Origin: Acidimicrobiaceae bacterium | GTDB taxonomy: Bacteria; Actinomycetota; Acidimicrobiia; Acidimicrobiales; RAAP-2 | DNA: 60,601 nt | Direction of reading: 5' to 3' | Assembly: GCA_027306755.1 (NCBI GenBank) | Contig: DAHUZE010000024.1 | Span: 1-60,601, forward strand | Part shown: one piece after another, positions 47,097-55,664 of the stretch | Position numbering within the stretch: the stretch's first letter is position 1 | How the letters are laid out: each line of letters begins with the position of its first letter | The notes under the pieces: model-generated | Databases searched by the model: none | Told to the model about the DNA's origin: nothing | What the model saw: the letters and a program-made list of their open reading frames with translations, nothing else | Made by a program: the position numbers and the translations under genes

Positions 47097-50000
47097 ATGC
47101 TGGCGCTTCACGCGCTGTGGTCGACGGCCGGGTCCGGAACGCTGCTGGTGTGGGCCGAGGACGGCGCCCGGGCGGAGACGCTGGCCGAGGACGGAAGGCG
47201 GCCGCGTCGCGCCCGGACCCGTCGCGGCTCCGAACCCGTCTCCCATCCGTTTGCCGCTGGCGTCGGCGCGGTGCAGGCGGTGGTGGCATCCGTCCTGCCG
47301 GCCCGGCGGCACGCCCGGACGGTCGGGGGCGGTGTGCCGGACTCCGTGGAGGTGCTGCTCCCCGGGCACCCGGCGCTTCCCGACTCCTCGCCGCAGCTGG
47401 TGGCCGTGCTGGCGGAGGGATCGCCCGGAGCAGGGCGCCTGGCGGGCCCCTGGCCGTTCGTCGTCCCGGCTGTCCGCCTCGCCCCGCCCGCGGCGGCGGA
47501 GCTCCTGCTGCGGGCGGCCGACCTGACCCCAGGCGAGGTACGCCTTGGAACATCGATGGTCGCCCTGGTCCGCCTTGGGGATCTGGCCCTCGAGATCGTG
47601 GCCGGCGGCCGTGTGCTGCCGGCCCTGGTGCTGGCCGACGGCGGCGCGGCCGAAGCCCGGTGGCAGCCCATCGGCCATCCAGAGGACACCGCCAGGCTGG
47701 GACAGCTGGCCGCCGCGTTGCCGGCCGCCGCCCGCTGCCTGGCCGAGCCTGCTCTGCCGGCCGCGCTGGCCTCGCATGCTCTGACGGTCCTGGTGGACGC
47801 GCACTGCCGCGCCGCGCTGATGCCTGACCGAGGCGTACACCACCGCGTGGGGCCCCACGCGCCGGTGATGGACCGGTGGGTTGCCGCGCTGGCCACCCCG
47901 GATGCCACGGTGACCGGCGAGCCGGCAGAGCTGGCCGCCTGCCGCCGCCTGCTGACGCAGTGGCGGGCGCCGGCTGACGCCGGCACGGGGTCCTGGCGGC
48001 TGTGCTTCCGTGTGCGGGAGCCTGGCTCGTCGGGGGTTGCCGCGGGCCCCGGCGGGGACGCCGCCGCGGACGGCCCCGGGGCCAGTTGCGACGCCACGTG
48101 GCACGTGGACCTCATGCTGCAATCCGTGGACGACCCCAGCCTGCTGGTCCACGCCGCAGCCGTCTGGCGGGCCGGGGAGTCGTTGCGCAAGGCGGCCCGC
48201 AGCATCCACGAGCCCCAGGAGGTGCTCCTCGCAGAGCTCGGGCGGGCCGAGCGCGTGTTCCCCGAGCTCGGCGCGTCCCTGGAGCAGCGCCGGCCCACCA
48301 CCGTCGCCCTGGACGCCGGCGGTGCGCACCGGTTCCTGGCCGCGGTGGCCCCGGCACTGGAGGTCGCCGGCTTCGGAGTGCTGCTCCCTTCGTGGTGGCG
48401 CCGGCCCACCGGTCGCCTGGGTCTGCGGTTGCAGGCGTCGAGTGGGAGCCGGGCGGTCGCCGGGGGCCGCCTGTCGACCGACGGCCTGGCCGAGGTGGAC
48501 TGGGAGGCTGCCCTCGGGGACCAGTCGCTCAGCCTCGAGGAGCTGACGCGTCTGGCCGACCTGAAAGCTCCCCTGGTGCGCGTCCGGGGCCAGTGGATGG
48601 AGCTGCGCCACGAGGATGTCGCCCAGCTGGTGGCGTTCTTGGACGAGGGCCGCCGCCGCAGGACCCGCATGTCGGTGGCCGACGTGCTGCGGACCGTGGC
48701 CGGGCTGGAGGTGCCGGTGCCGGGCGTCCCCGTCACCGGTGTGGACGCCGACGGGCTGCTGCAGGCGATGCTGGCAGGGGACTGGGAGGCGTCGTTGGAG
48801 CTGCGCGCCCAGCCGCCGGGCTTCACAGGCGAGCTGCGTCCGTACCAGCAGCGGGCGGTGGCCTGGATCGAGCTGCTCGAGCGGTCCGGGCTGGGCGCCT
48901 GCCTGGCCGACGACATGGGGCTGGGGAAGACGGCCACCGTTCTCGCCGTCCTCCAGTCCGAGCAGGCGGACGCCCGTGGCCGCCTGCTCCCGGTCGGGCG
49001 GCCCACGCCGGCGGGCACCGGCCGCCAGCCGCCCGGCCCAACGCTCATCGTCTGCCCCACCTCGGTGGTAGGGAACTGGCGGGCCGAGGCAGCTCGGTTC
49101 ACGCCGGAGCTGTCCGTCGTCGTGCACCACGGGGCGAGCCGTCCCCGCGGTGAGGCGCTCGCCGCCCATGTTGCCGGGGCAGACCTGGTGGTCACCACCT
49201 ACCCGCTGGTGGAGCGGGACCGGGCGGCGCTCGCCGCCCTGCCGTGGCGGCGCATCGTGCTGGACGAGGCGCAACAGGTGAAGAACCCCGGGGCCAAGCA
49301 GACGCGGGCGGTCCGGTCGATCCCCGCGGAGCGGCGGTTGGCGCTCACCGGGACCCCGGTGGAGAACCACCTGGGGGACCTCTGGTCGATCATGGAGATC
49401 CTCAACCCCGGTCTCTTGGGGTCCGAGCAGGCGTTCCGCGAGCGCTTCGCAGTCCCGATCGAGCGCTACGGGGCAGAGGACGCGGCAACACAGCTCCGCA
49501 CGCTGACGCGCCCCTTCGTGCTTCGGCGCCTGAAGACCGACCGGTCGATCATCGACGACCTGCCGGACAAGCTGGAGACGACCGAGCACTGCATCCTCAC
49601 CCGGGAGCAGGCCACCCTCTACCGGGCCGTGGTGGACGAGATGCTCGAGCGCATCGCCTCGTCCGAGGGCATCGAGCGCAAGGGTCTGATCCTGGCGACC
49701 ATGCTCCGCTTGAAGCAGGTCTGCAACCATCCGGCCCAGTTCTTGGGCGACGGCTCGGCCATCGGGGGCCGCTCGGGCAAGTTGGAGCGGACGGTGGAGA
49801 TCCTGGAGGCCGTGCGAGAATCCGGGGAGAGGGCCCTCGTCTTCACCCAGTTCGCCGAGATGGGGGCCATGCTCCAGCGGCACATCCAAGACCGCTTGGG
49901 CTGCCGGATCTCCTTCCTCCACGGCGGGGTGCCCCGCCCCCGGCGGGACGCCATGGTGGCCGAGCTGCAGTCACCGGATGGTGCGGTGCCCGTGATGGTG

Positions 50001-50315
50001 CTGTCGCTCAAGGCCGGGGGCACCGGGATCAACCTCACGGCGGCCAACCACGTCGTCCACTACGACCGGTGGTGGAACCCGGCGGTGGAGCAGCAGGCGA
50101 CGGACCGGGCCTTCCGCATCGGGCAGCGGCGGGACGTCCACGTCCGCACGCTGGTGTGCGCCGGCACGGTGGAGCAGCGGATCGCGGACATGATCGAGTC
50201 GAAGCGGGCCCTGGCGCAGCGGGTCGTTGGGTCGGGCGAGGGGTGGCTGACCGGGCTGTCGACCGAGGAGCTTGCGGGGGTGCTGAGGTTGTCGGCAGAA
50301 GTTGCCGCGGCATGA
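47097..50315 (+). CDS. SNF2-family DNA translocase/ATPase
   Basis: 1072 residues. The N-terminal 570 residues are a poorly conserved Ala/Arg-rich region plus the SNF2-associated bacterial domain (about 440-560, ending RRTRMSVADVL). The motor has LRPYQQRAVAWIELL, Walker A DDMGLGKTATVL near 605-616, ICPTSVVGNW, the DEAQ box near 722, LTGTPVENHLGDLWSI, FLHGGVPRPRRDAMV, and the last motif DRWWNPAVEQQATDRAFRIG. Bacterial SNF2 proteins of the HepA-like group remodel RNA polymerase or DNA complexes. The next gene, a SWIM-domain protein, overlaps by 4 bases. Confidence 0.93.
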   Translation: MLALHALWSTAGSGTLLVWAEDGARAETLAEDGRRPRRARTRRGSEPVSHPFAAGVGAVQAVVASVLPARRHARTVGGGVPDSVEVLLPGHPALPDSSPQLVAVLAEGSPGAGRLAGPWPFVVPAVRLAPPAAAELLLRAADLTPGEVRLGTSMVALVRLGDLALEIVAGGRVLPALVLADGGAAEARWQPIGHPEDTARLGQLAAALPAAARCLAEPALPAALASHALTVLVDAHCRAALMPDRGVHHRVGPHAPVMDRWVAALATPDATVTGEPAELAACRRLLTQWRAPADAGTGSWRLCFRVREPGSSGVAAGPGGDAAADGPGASCDATWHVDLMLQSVDDPSLLVHAAAVWRAGESLRKAARSIHEPQEVLLAELGRAERVFPELGASLEQRRPTTVALDAGGAHRFLAAVAPALEVAGFGVLLPSWWRRPTGRLGLRLQASSGSRAVAGGRLSTDGLAEVDWEAALGDQSLSLEELTRLADLKAPLVRVRGQWMELRHEDVAQLVAFLDEGRRRRTRMSVADVLRTVAGLEVPVPGVPVTGVDADGLLQAMLAGDWEASLELRAQPPGFTGELRPYQQRAVAWIELLERSGLGACLADDMGLGKTATVLAVLQSEQADARGRLLPVGRPTPAGTGRQPPGPTLIVCPTSVVGNWRAEAARFTPELSVVVHHGASRPRGEALAAHVAGADLVVTTYPLVERDRAALAALPWRRIVLDEAQQVKNPGAKQTRAVRSIPAERRLALTGTPVENHLGDLWSIMEILNPGLLGSEQAFRERFAVPIERYGAEDAATQLRTLTRPFVLRRLKTDRSIIDDLPDKLETTEHCILTREQATLYRAVVDEMLERIASSEGIERKGLILATMLRLKQVCNHPAQFLGDGSAIGGRSGKLERTVEILEAVRESGERALVFTQFAEMGAMLQRHIQDRLGCRISFLHGGVPRPRRDAMVAELQSPDGAVPVMVLSLKAGGTGINLTAANHVVHYDRWWNPAVEQQATDRAFRIGQRRDVHVRTLVCAGTVEQRIADMIESKRALAQRVVGSGEGWLTGLSTEELAGVLRLSAEVAAA

Positions 50316-51463
50316 GCCCGAAGCGCCGGCCGGCAGATCCCGGACCACCCCAGGATCCCTCGTCACCGGGCGCGCCCCCCGATGCGGTGGACCGTGCGAC
50401 GACCCTGGACGAGCTGCGCGCCAGGATGGAGCAGGCCGGGCGTCCGCGTCCGCGTGCGCAGGGGAGGTCGGGCGGCCGCCGGGGTGGACCGCCGCCGGGG
50501 CAGTCCCCGGACTCCGCGACGGCGCTGGAGGAGCACACGACCGGCCCGTGGTGGGACGACCATCGGGGCCGGGCCATCCCGGTGGTGGACGGCATCGCGG
50601 CGTCCACCCGGCGCGGGCGGATCGGCACCACGTGGTGGTCCCAGCGTTTCCTGGCCGCGCTGGAGGCGGTGCAGGTTGGCGGCCGTATGCAACGGGGCCG
50701 CTCGTACGCCCGCAAGGGGCAGGTGGTGGCGTTGACAGTGGAGCCGGGGACGGTGTCGGCAGTCGTGCAGGGGAGCCGGGTAGAGCCGTACCGCGTCCGG
50801 CTCACCATGCCGGTGACCGCCGATGACGATTGGGACCGCATCATCGCCACGCTGGGTTCCAGCGCCCGCTACGCCGCGCAGCTGCTGGCCGGCGACCTCC
50901 CGCACGAGATGGAAGAGATTTTCGCCGAGACGGGCGCCTCGCTGTTCCCGGGTCCCCAGGCCCGTCTCGTGACGGCCTGCACCTGCCCGGACTTCGAGAA
51001 CCCCTGCAAGCACATCGCCGCCGTCTGCTTCCTCCTGGCGGAGTCCTTCGACCGGGATCCCTTCGGAGTGCTCGAGTGGCGGGGGCGGGACCGGACCACG
51101 GTCGTGACCGAGCTCCGTCGCCTCCGCTCCGAGCCCGCCCCGCTCCCCGGGGATGCCGGGCAGGCCGACGTCGATGAGGCCGGTCCCGAGGACTCCGGAG
51201 CGGGGCAGGGTCCTGGGCAGGCGGCCGGCGCCGGCGGCACCCGGGACGGGCAGACAGGGGCGCTGGCCGCCGAAGGCTTCTGGGTCGCCGGCCCTGGGCT
51301 GCGCGGCGTGCACATCCACCCCCTTCCTTCGGCGGTGCCCGACGCCGTCCTCCGCCAGTTGCCCCGGGACGTGGCGACCGTGCGGGGACGGGACCTGGCC
51401 GACATCCTGTCGGGGGCCTACGACGCCTTTGCCGGTGCCGCCCCCCGCGGGTCCACCGGCTGA
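50312..51463 (+). CDS. SWIM zinc-finger protein, partner of the SNF2 ATPase
   Basis: 383 residues, ATG within the SNF2 stop (ATGA). After a Pro/Arg-rich N-terminus, the conserved part runs GTTWWSQRFLAALEAV and RGRSYARKGQVVAL. It reaches the SWIM finger CTCPDFENPCKHIAAV near 224, with all three Cys and the His of CxCx(n)CxH. A variable Gly/Ala-rich segment and a conserved-looking C-terminus follow. SWIM proteins bind nucleic acid or protein, and this pair is recurrent in bacteria. Its exact role is unknown. Confidence 0.92.
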   Translation: MSPKRRPADPGPPQDPSSPGAPPDAVDRATTLDELRARMEQAGRPRPRAQGRSGGRRGGPPPGQSPDSATALEEHTTGPWWDDHRGRAIPVVDGIAASTRRGRIGTTWWSQRFLAALEAVQVGGRMQRGRSYARKGQVVALTVEPGTVSAVVQGSRVEPYRVRLTMPVTADDDWDRIIATLGSSARYAAQLLAGDLPHEMEEIFAETGASLFPGPQARLVTACTCPDFENPCKHIAAVCFLLAESFDRDPFGVLEWRGRDRTTVVTELRRLRSEPAPLPGDAGQADVDEAGPEDSGAGQGPGQAAGAGGTRDGQTGALAAEGFWVAGPGLRGVHIHPLPSAVPDAVLRQLPRDVATVRGRDLADILSGAYDAFAGAAPRGSTG

Positions 51464-51708
51464 AGGCGGGAACGCGTCGGCCGAAGGCCACGTCGGACGT
51501 CGGCCGCCTCCTCATCTCCACCATCCGGGTCTCGCCGCATGCCCGGGTCAGCGTGAGCACGCTGGCCAACGGGTCCGTCCCGAGCGAGGCGGCCATGCGG
51601 CCCTGGTCGCGCCCCGGCCGTGGCGTGCCGGGCCAGGGCGACCGGCGATGGCGTCCATCAGGAGAATCACGCCACGGGTCGCCTGGTGGGCCATCAGGCG
51701 GTTCACCG

Positions 51709-52221
51709 TGACGGTTGCGAACGCCCGGACATCCGCCGCAGGATGGTGGCAGGGCTGCGCAACGTCCACGACGATCTGGCCGAGGTGCGGGCCGGCCTCG
51801 GGCGCGATGCCATGCCCGAGCGGCTGGAGGCGGCCCGGGCCACCGACACCGCAACAGGGCCCTCGCGGGCGCTGAGCATCCTGGCCAACGTGCCGGGCAC
51901 CTTTGCCGGACGCAGGCTCGGCGTCCTGATCGGCGACGGCTTCGATGCTGCGCTGGTGGGGGCGCTGCGGTGGCGGTGGTGACCGGACCCGAGGGCGCTG
52001 CCGAGCTTGCTTCCCTTCCCGCGGCAAGGGACTTCGTGACCGACGCCTTCAACCACTGCAAGCTCATCGGGCACAGCACCCACACCCAGCCCCTGCTGGA
52101 CGCCGTTGGTCTGGGATCCCTCCTGGACGGTGGCTTCGTGGATCTCCAGGAACGCGCCGCGGCCGGTGCGTTCGTGCAGCGATGCCGGGAGCTGCGGTAC
52201 TGGGATCGCCCGCGGTCGGTC
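51709..52221 (+). pseudogene. Large-subunit catalase (KatE/HPII) C-terminal remnant
   Basis: The first frame encodes RPDIRRRMVAGLRNVHDDLA and SRALSILANVPGTFAG then RRLGVLIGDGFDAALVGAL, the linker and start of the flavodoxin-like C-terminal domain of HPII catalases. At about 51970 it breaks, and another frame resumes with VTGPEGAAELASLPAARDFV, TDAFNHCKLIGHS and LLDGGFVDL...CRELRYWDR, the domain's end. About 45-50 residues are missing at the junction. No catalytic core (heme His/Tyr) lies upstream. Confidence 0.75.
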
Positions 52222-52238
52222 AGCCCCGCTTCGTCGCG

Positions 52239-53282
52239 TCAAAGGCCGGGCGGCCGGGTTACCGCGTGAGACCGCCGGAAGAACTCCTCCACGTCGTGCT
52301 CGCAGGTGTACCGCTCGCCGGCCGGGCCCGGGGACCGGCGGAGCCGGAGATGGCGGGCGAACGCCGCCACCGCGCCGGCGCTCGTATAGCGGTACGTGAA
52401 GCCGGTGTCTGAGAACCGAGTCGTGTCCATGCCGCGCCCGTAGCGCAGCAACGGGGCGAGCTCCGGCGGGAAGGCGAAGATTCCGGCACGGACCAGTGGC
52501 GCGATCGCCAGCTCCGGTCGAAGAGGTGGCAAGGGGAGCAGGCGGGATCCGCAGATTGCCGCCACCTCGCTCCAGGGGAGGCGCCCGGCGCCGCCAACGT
52601 TGAAGATGCCGCCCGCGCGGGACCGGAAGGCGAACTCCATCGCACGCACGACGTCGTGCTCGTGGACGAACTGGAGCATCGGGTCGAACCCGAAGATCGC
52701 AGGGGTCAACGGCCGCGACAGGTTGCGGCTGATCGAGGTCACGACGTCGTCTCCCAGGACGTTGGCGAACCGAAGGACCGTCACAACGGCGTGCGGGTGC
52801 TCGTCGGCGAAGTCGGCCACCAAGCCCTCTGCCTCGATCAGCGACCGTTCGACGTCGGTCTTGGCAGCCCGAGACCGGGCCGTCCCCTCATCGAACGTGG
52901 CGGGATCCTGGGCTGACGAGCCGTAGACGAGCCCGGAGGACTTGACGATGACCTGGCGGACGGTTCCGGACGCCTCCGCCGCCGCCAGGAGGTTCATCGT
53001 GCCGATGACGTTGGTCTCGTGTATCCGCTTGGCGGGGGCGAGCGAGGAGTCCACGAGGAGGAACGTGTGGACGATCGTGTCCACCGCGGTCGCCCGGGTG
53101 ATGCGGCTCAGGATCGCGTACGCCTGGTCGGCCCGGACGAACTCGGCCCGTTCCAGGTGGACCGACGGGTCCTGCGTCCCGAGACCGATGATGACGTCGA
53201 TCTCGGGGTCGCGCTCGAGCACCTGGATCGTCCGGCCGCCCCAGAAGGTGTCGGCGCCGGTCACCAGCACCCGGCGTCCCAC
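52239..53282 (-). CDS. NAD-dependent epimerase/dehydratase-family protein (GalE-like, extended SDR)
   Basis: 347 residues from GTG. The nucleotide-binding motif reads VLVTGADTFWGGRTIQVL, a variant of the GxxGxxG pattern (G-A-D-T-F-W-G). HTFLLVDSSLAPAKRIHETN, VYGSSAQDPATFDEG and RFANVLGDDVVTSISR follow, then VHEHDVVRAMEFAFR. The usual YxxxK is not clearly visible, so catalysis is uncertain. It forms a minus-strand pair with the acyltransferase 25 bases upstream, like the mycobacterial GalE2-acyltransferase pair. Confidence 0.8.
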   Translation of the reverse strand: MGRRVLVTGADTFWGGRTIQVLERDPEIDVIIGLGTQDPSVHLERAEFVRADQAYAILSRITRATAVDTIVHTFLLVDSSLAPAKRIHETNVIGTMNLLAAAEASGTVRQVIVKSSGLVYGSSAQDPATFDEGTARSRAAKTDVERSLIEAEGLVADFADEHPHAVVTVLRFANVLGDDVVTSISRNLSRPLTPAIFGFDPMLQFVHEHDVVRAMEFAFRSRAGGIFNVGGAGRLPWSEVAAICGSRLLPLPPLRPELAIAPLVRAGIFAFPPELAPLLRYGRGMDTTRFSDTGFTYRYTSAGAVAAFARHLRLRRSPGPAGERYTCEHDVEEFFRRSHAVTRPPGL

Positions 53283-53307
53283 GTCTACATCCCCGGGCCC
53301 GGTGGGA

Positions 53308-54192
53308 TCATCCGAACCAGATGCTTCGCCGGTCGGCCAGCATGTCGGAGATGGCCCCCTGGAGGGTGCTCCGGATCCGCTCGGCCTCTTCCATCACCCG
53401 GCTCTTGGGGTACCGGTCCCGATCGGGCGGGACGTCGAACACGAACGGTTCGAGCACCCGGAGGCGGAATTTGGCGGGGAACGGAACGAACAAGCCGAGC
53501 GGTCCCATGAGCACCATGTTGGCGGTCACCGGGAAGTAGGGAAGCCCGAGCGCCCGGGCGATCCCCGGGGCCTGGCACAGCACCGGCATCGTCTCCTCCG
53601 ATCCCACGATGGCGACGGGAATGACCGGGACCCCAGCCCGCATGGCGATCTCCACGAACCCTCCCCGGCCGAAGCGCTGGAGCTGGTACCGCTCGCGGTA
53701 CGGCTTGGACGCGCCCTTCACCCCTTCGGGGAAGACCAGTGCCAACTGTCTTTGATCGTGAAGAAGGCGGTAGGCGTTGTCGGGCCGGGCCGGTACGCCG
53801 CCGGCCCTGCTCCACAGCGTCCCCACCACCGGCACCGTCCGGAAGAAGTAGTCGGCCAGGCCGTAGACGGGCCGGCCGAGCCGCTCCTCCACGCCATGCA
53901 TCACGACCGGTGCGTCCGACGGGACGGCTCCGGCATGGTTGGCGACGAGCAGGGCACCTCCCGACGCCGGGATGCGCTCCATCCCCTCCCACTCGGCCCG
54001 GAACCACTTGGCGTAGACCGGCCGGTAGATGGCGCGGGCCAGCGAGCGGACCCGTTCGGAGCGTCCCCACTCGTCCACGTCCGACCGGCGGGGATCGTCG
54101 GGACCGGCTGCCAGATGCAGAGGGCGCAACGCGACGACCTCGGCCGGGTGCCGGGCACCCCTGACGCCTGCCGCCGTTCGGCGCGTGCTCAC
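53308..54192 (-). CDS. PlsC-like lysophospholipid/glycerolipid acyltransferase
   Basis: 294 residues from GTG. The HX4D motif is in NHAGAVPSD, followed by acceptor motifs GTLWSRAGGVPARPDNAYRL, LVFPEGVKGASKPYRERYQL and VPVIPVAIVGSEETMPVL. The PlsC family acylates glycerophosphate or lysolipids at the membrane. Its partner epimerase is downstream. A longer N-terminal extension of about 55 residues precedes the domain. Confidence 0.9.
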   Translation of the reverse strand: MSTRRTAAGVRGARHPAEVVALRPLHLAAGPDDPRRSDVDEWGRSERVRSLARAIYRPVYAKWFRAEWEGMERIPASGGALLVANHAGAVPSDAPVVMHGVEERLGRPVYGLADYFFRTVPVVGTLWSRAGGVPARPDNAYRLLHDQRQLALVFPEGVKGASKPYRERYQLQRFGRGGFVEIAMRAGVPVIPVAIVGSEETMPVLCQAPGIARALGLPYFPVTANMVLMGPLGLFVPFPAKFRLRVLEPFVFDVPPDRDRYPKSRVMEEAERIRSTLQGAISDMLADRRSIWFG

Positions 54193-54244
54193 TGGGGGCA
54201 GCGTAGCGACGTTCCCCGCGGGCGGGCGAGTGCCCGGGGCCCTA

Positions 54245-55483
54245 CTACGGCCGACCGGCTGCGATCAGACCTTCGGTGTACAGCGCGGCGTAGGACACGG
54301 TCGCCCCGGTGTAAGGGGCCTGGATGATGGTCTGGCTCCCGTACGGTCCCGAGCCGATGTACATGGCGACGTGGTCGACCGTTCCTGTGCCGTCGAGGTT
54401 GTAATAGAAGAGCAGGTCACCCGGCTGAAGCGCGGACAGGGACACGTGCGGCACTGTGGCGTACTGCTGTTCGGACGTCCGGGGGATGGAGACGCCCGCC
54501 TGCGCCCACGACCACTGCGTGAGGCCCGAGCAGTCGAAGCCGGAGCCGGGCGACTCGCCGCCCCACACGTAGGGCACGCCGATCTGGGACTCCGCAGCGG
54601 CCGCGGCGGTTGCGCCGGAACCCGAGCCAGAGCCGCTGAACCCGACCGAGGGCGCACCCGCGCTGCTGGCCGCCTGGTTGGCTGCGGTCGTCGCGGCCTG
54701 GGTTGTCCCGCCGAGCTCGCTCACGACCTGTGCGGCCTGGGCCGCCTGCTGCGCCGCGGCCTGCGCCGCGGCCTGCCGCGCCGCCGCCTGGGCCGCCGCC
54801 GCCGCGGCGGCCTCCTTCTGGGCCTTGGCCTGTGCCGCCGCCGCGAGCTCGGTGGCCAGCGCGCCCTTGACCGACGCCAGCGTGGCGTGGGCCTGCTGTG
54901 TGCTGGCGGCGTTCTTCTGCTGGAGTGTCTGGACTTTGGCCACGGCCTGCTGCGCCGCCTGCTCCTGTTGCTGCTGCCGCTGTTCGGTTGCTGACAGTTC
55001 CAACTGCGCCGACTCGAGGGAGTGCTGCGCTTGCGACAGGTTGCCGATGGCCGTCTGCGCGTACTGCTGGGTGACGACCGCTGTGTTGGCCGACGTGGAG
55101 AACAGCGAGGTGATCTGCGTGCCCTGCGCCCCCAGCACGTAGGCCTGGATGGCGGCCTTGCCCAGCACCTTCTTGTCCTTGGCGATGACGCGGCGGGTAC
55201 GGGCGATCTGGGCGCCCGTCGAGGCCAACGCCGCGCGGGCGGATTGCAGCGTGGCCGCAGCCGCATCGTACTGCTGAGCAAGCAATGCGGACTGCTGCTG
55301 CTCTTGGGCTATGGTCTGCTCGATCTGTGTGAGCTGCTGCTGCGTGGTGCTGACCTTGGCCTGCGCTGTGCTTGTTGTGAATGATGTGGCGCCGGCAACA
55401 GATGCCCATGCTCCGACCGCCAGTGAGGCGGCAGCGGCGACGCCGAGGAGCCGCCCCAGCGCGCGGTGAGCCCGACAATTCAC
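54245..55483 (-). CDS. Secreted NlpC/P60 cell-wall hydrolase with coiled coil
   Basis: 412 residues from GTG 55483; an ATG at about 55571 in frame is an alternative. A signal peptide (LLGVAAAASLAVGAWASVAGA) precedes a long Gln/Ala-rich coiled coil (about 45-260), then a Gly/Ser linker. The NlpC/P60 domain has the catalytic Cys in GFDCSGLTQW, the His in VDHVAMYIG and ALQPGDLLFY. It should cleave peptidoglycan stem peptides, like RipA-type endopeptidases, and the coiled coil may hold it inactive until released. Confidence 0.92.
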   Translation of the reverse strand: MNCRAHRALGRLLGVAAAASLAVGAWASVAGATSFTTSTAQAKVSTTQQQLTQIEQTIAQEQQQSALLAQQYDAAAATLQSARAALASTGAQIARTRRVIAKDKKVLGKAAIQAYVLGAQGTQITSLFSTSANTAVVTQQYAQTAIGNLSQAQHSLESAQLELSATEQRQQQQEQAAQQAVAKVQTLQQKNAASTQQAHATLASVKGALATELAAAAQAKAQKEAAAAAAAQAAARQAAAQAAAQQAAQAAQVVSELGGTTQAATTAANQAASSAGAPSVGFSGSGSGSGATAAAAAESQIGVPYVWGGESPGSGFDCSGLTQWSWAQAGVSIPRTSEQQYATVPHVSLSALQPGDLLFYYNLDGTGTVDHVAMYIGSGPYGSQTIIQAPYTGATVSYAALYTEGLIAAGRP

Positions 55484-55664
55484 ACCAGCCACAGTGGCAA
55501 CACTAGCCCCAGCACCAACAGGTGCCAAGGCGGCCGATGTTGCGGTTCGGTGATCAGGTCGCCCGACCATCACCTCCCATGGTGGCCAACGGTGCCGGCA
55601 CGATCGGGGATGGTCGGATCCCCACGTGCTGTCTCGTACCCCTGCCACCGGTAGGTTCCCGCAC

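Noticed and set aside
46878-49922. 1014-codon minus-strand open frame
   Set aside because: It is antisense to the SNF2 gene, its translation shows no motif, and the sense strand has complete ATPase motifs.
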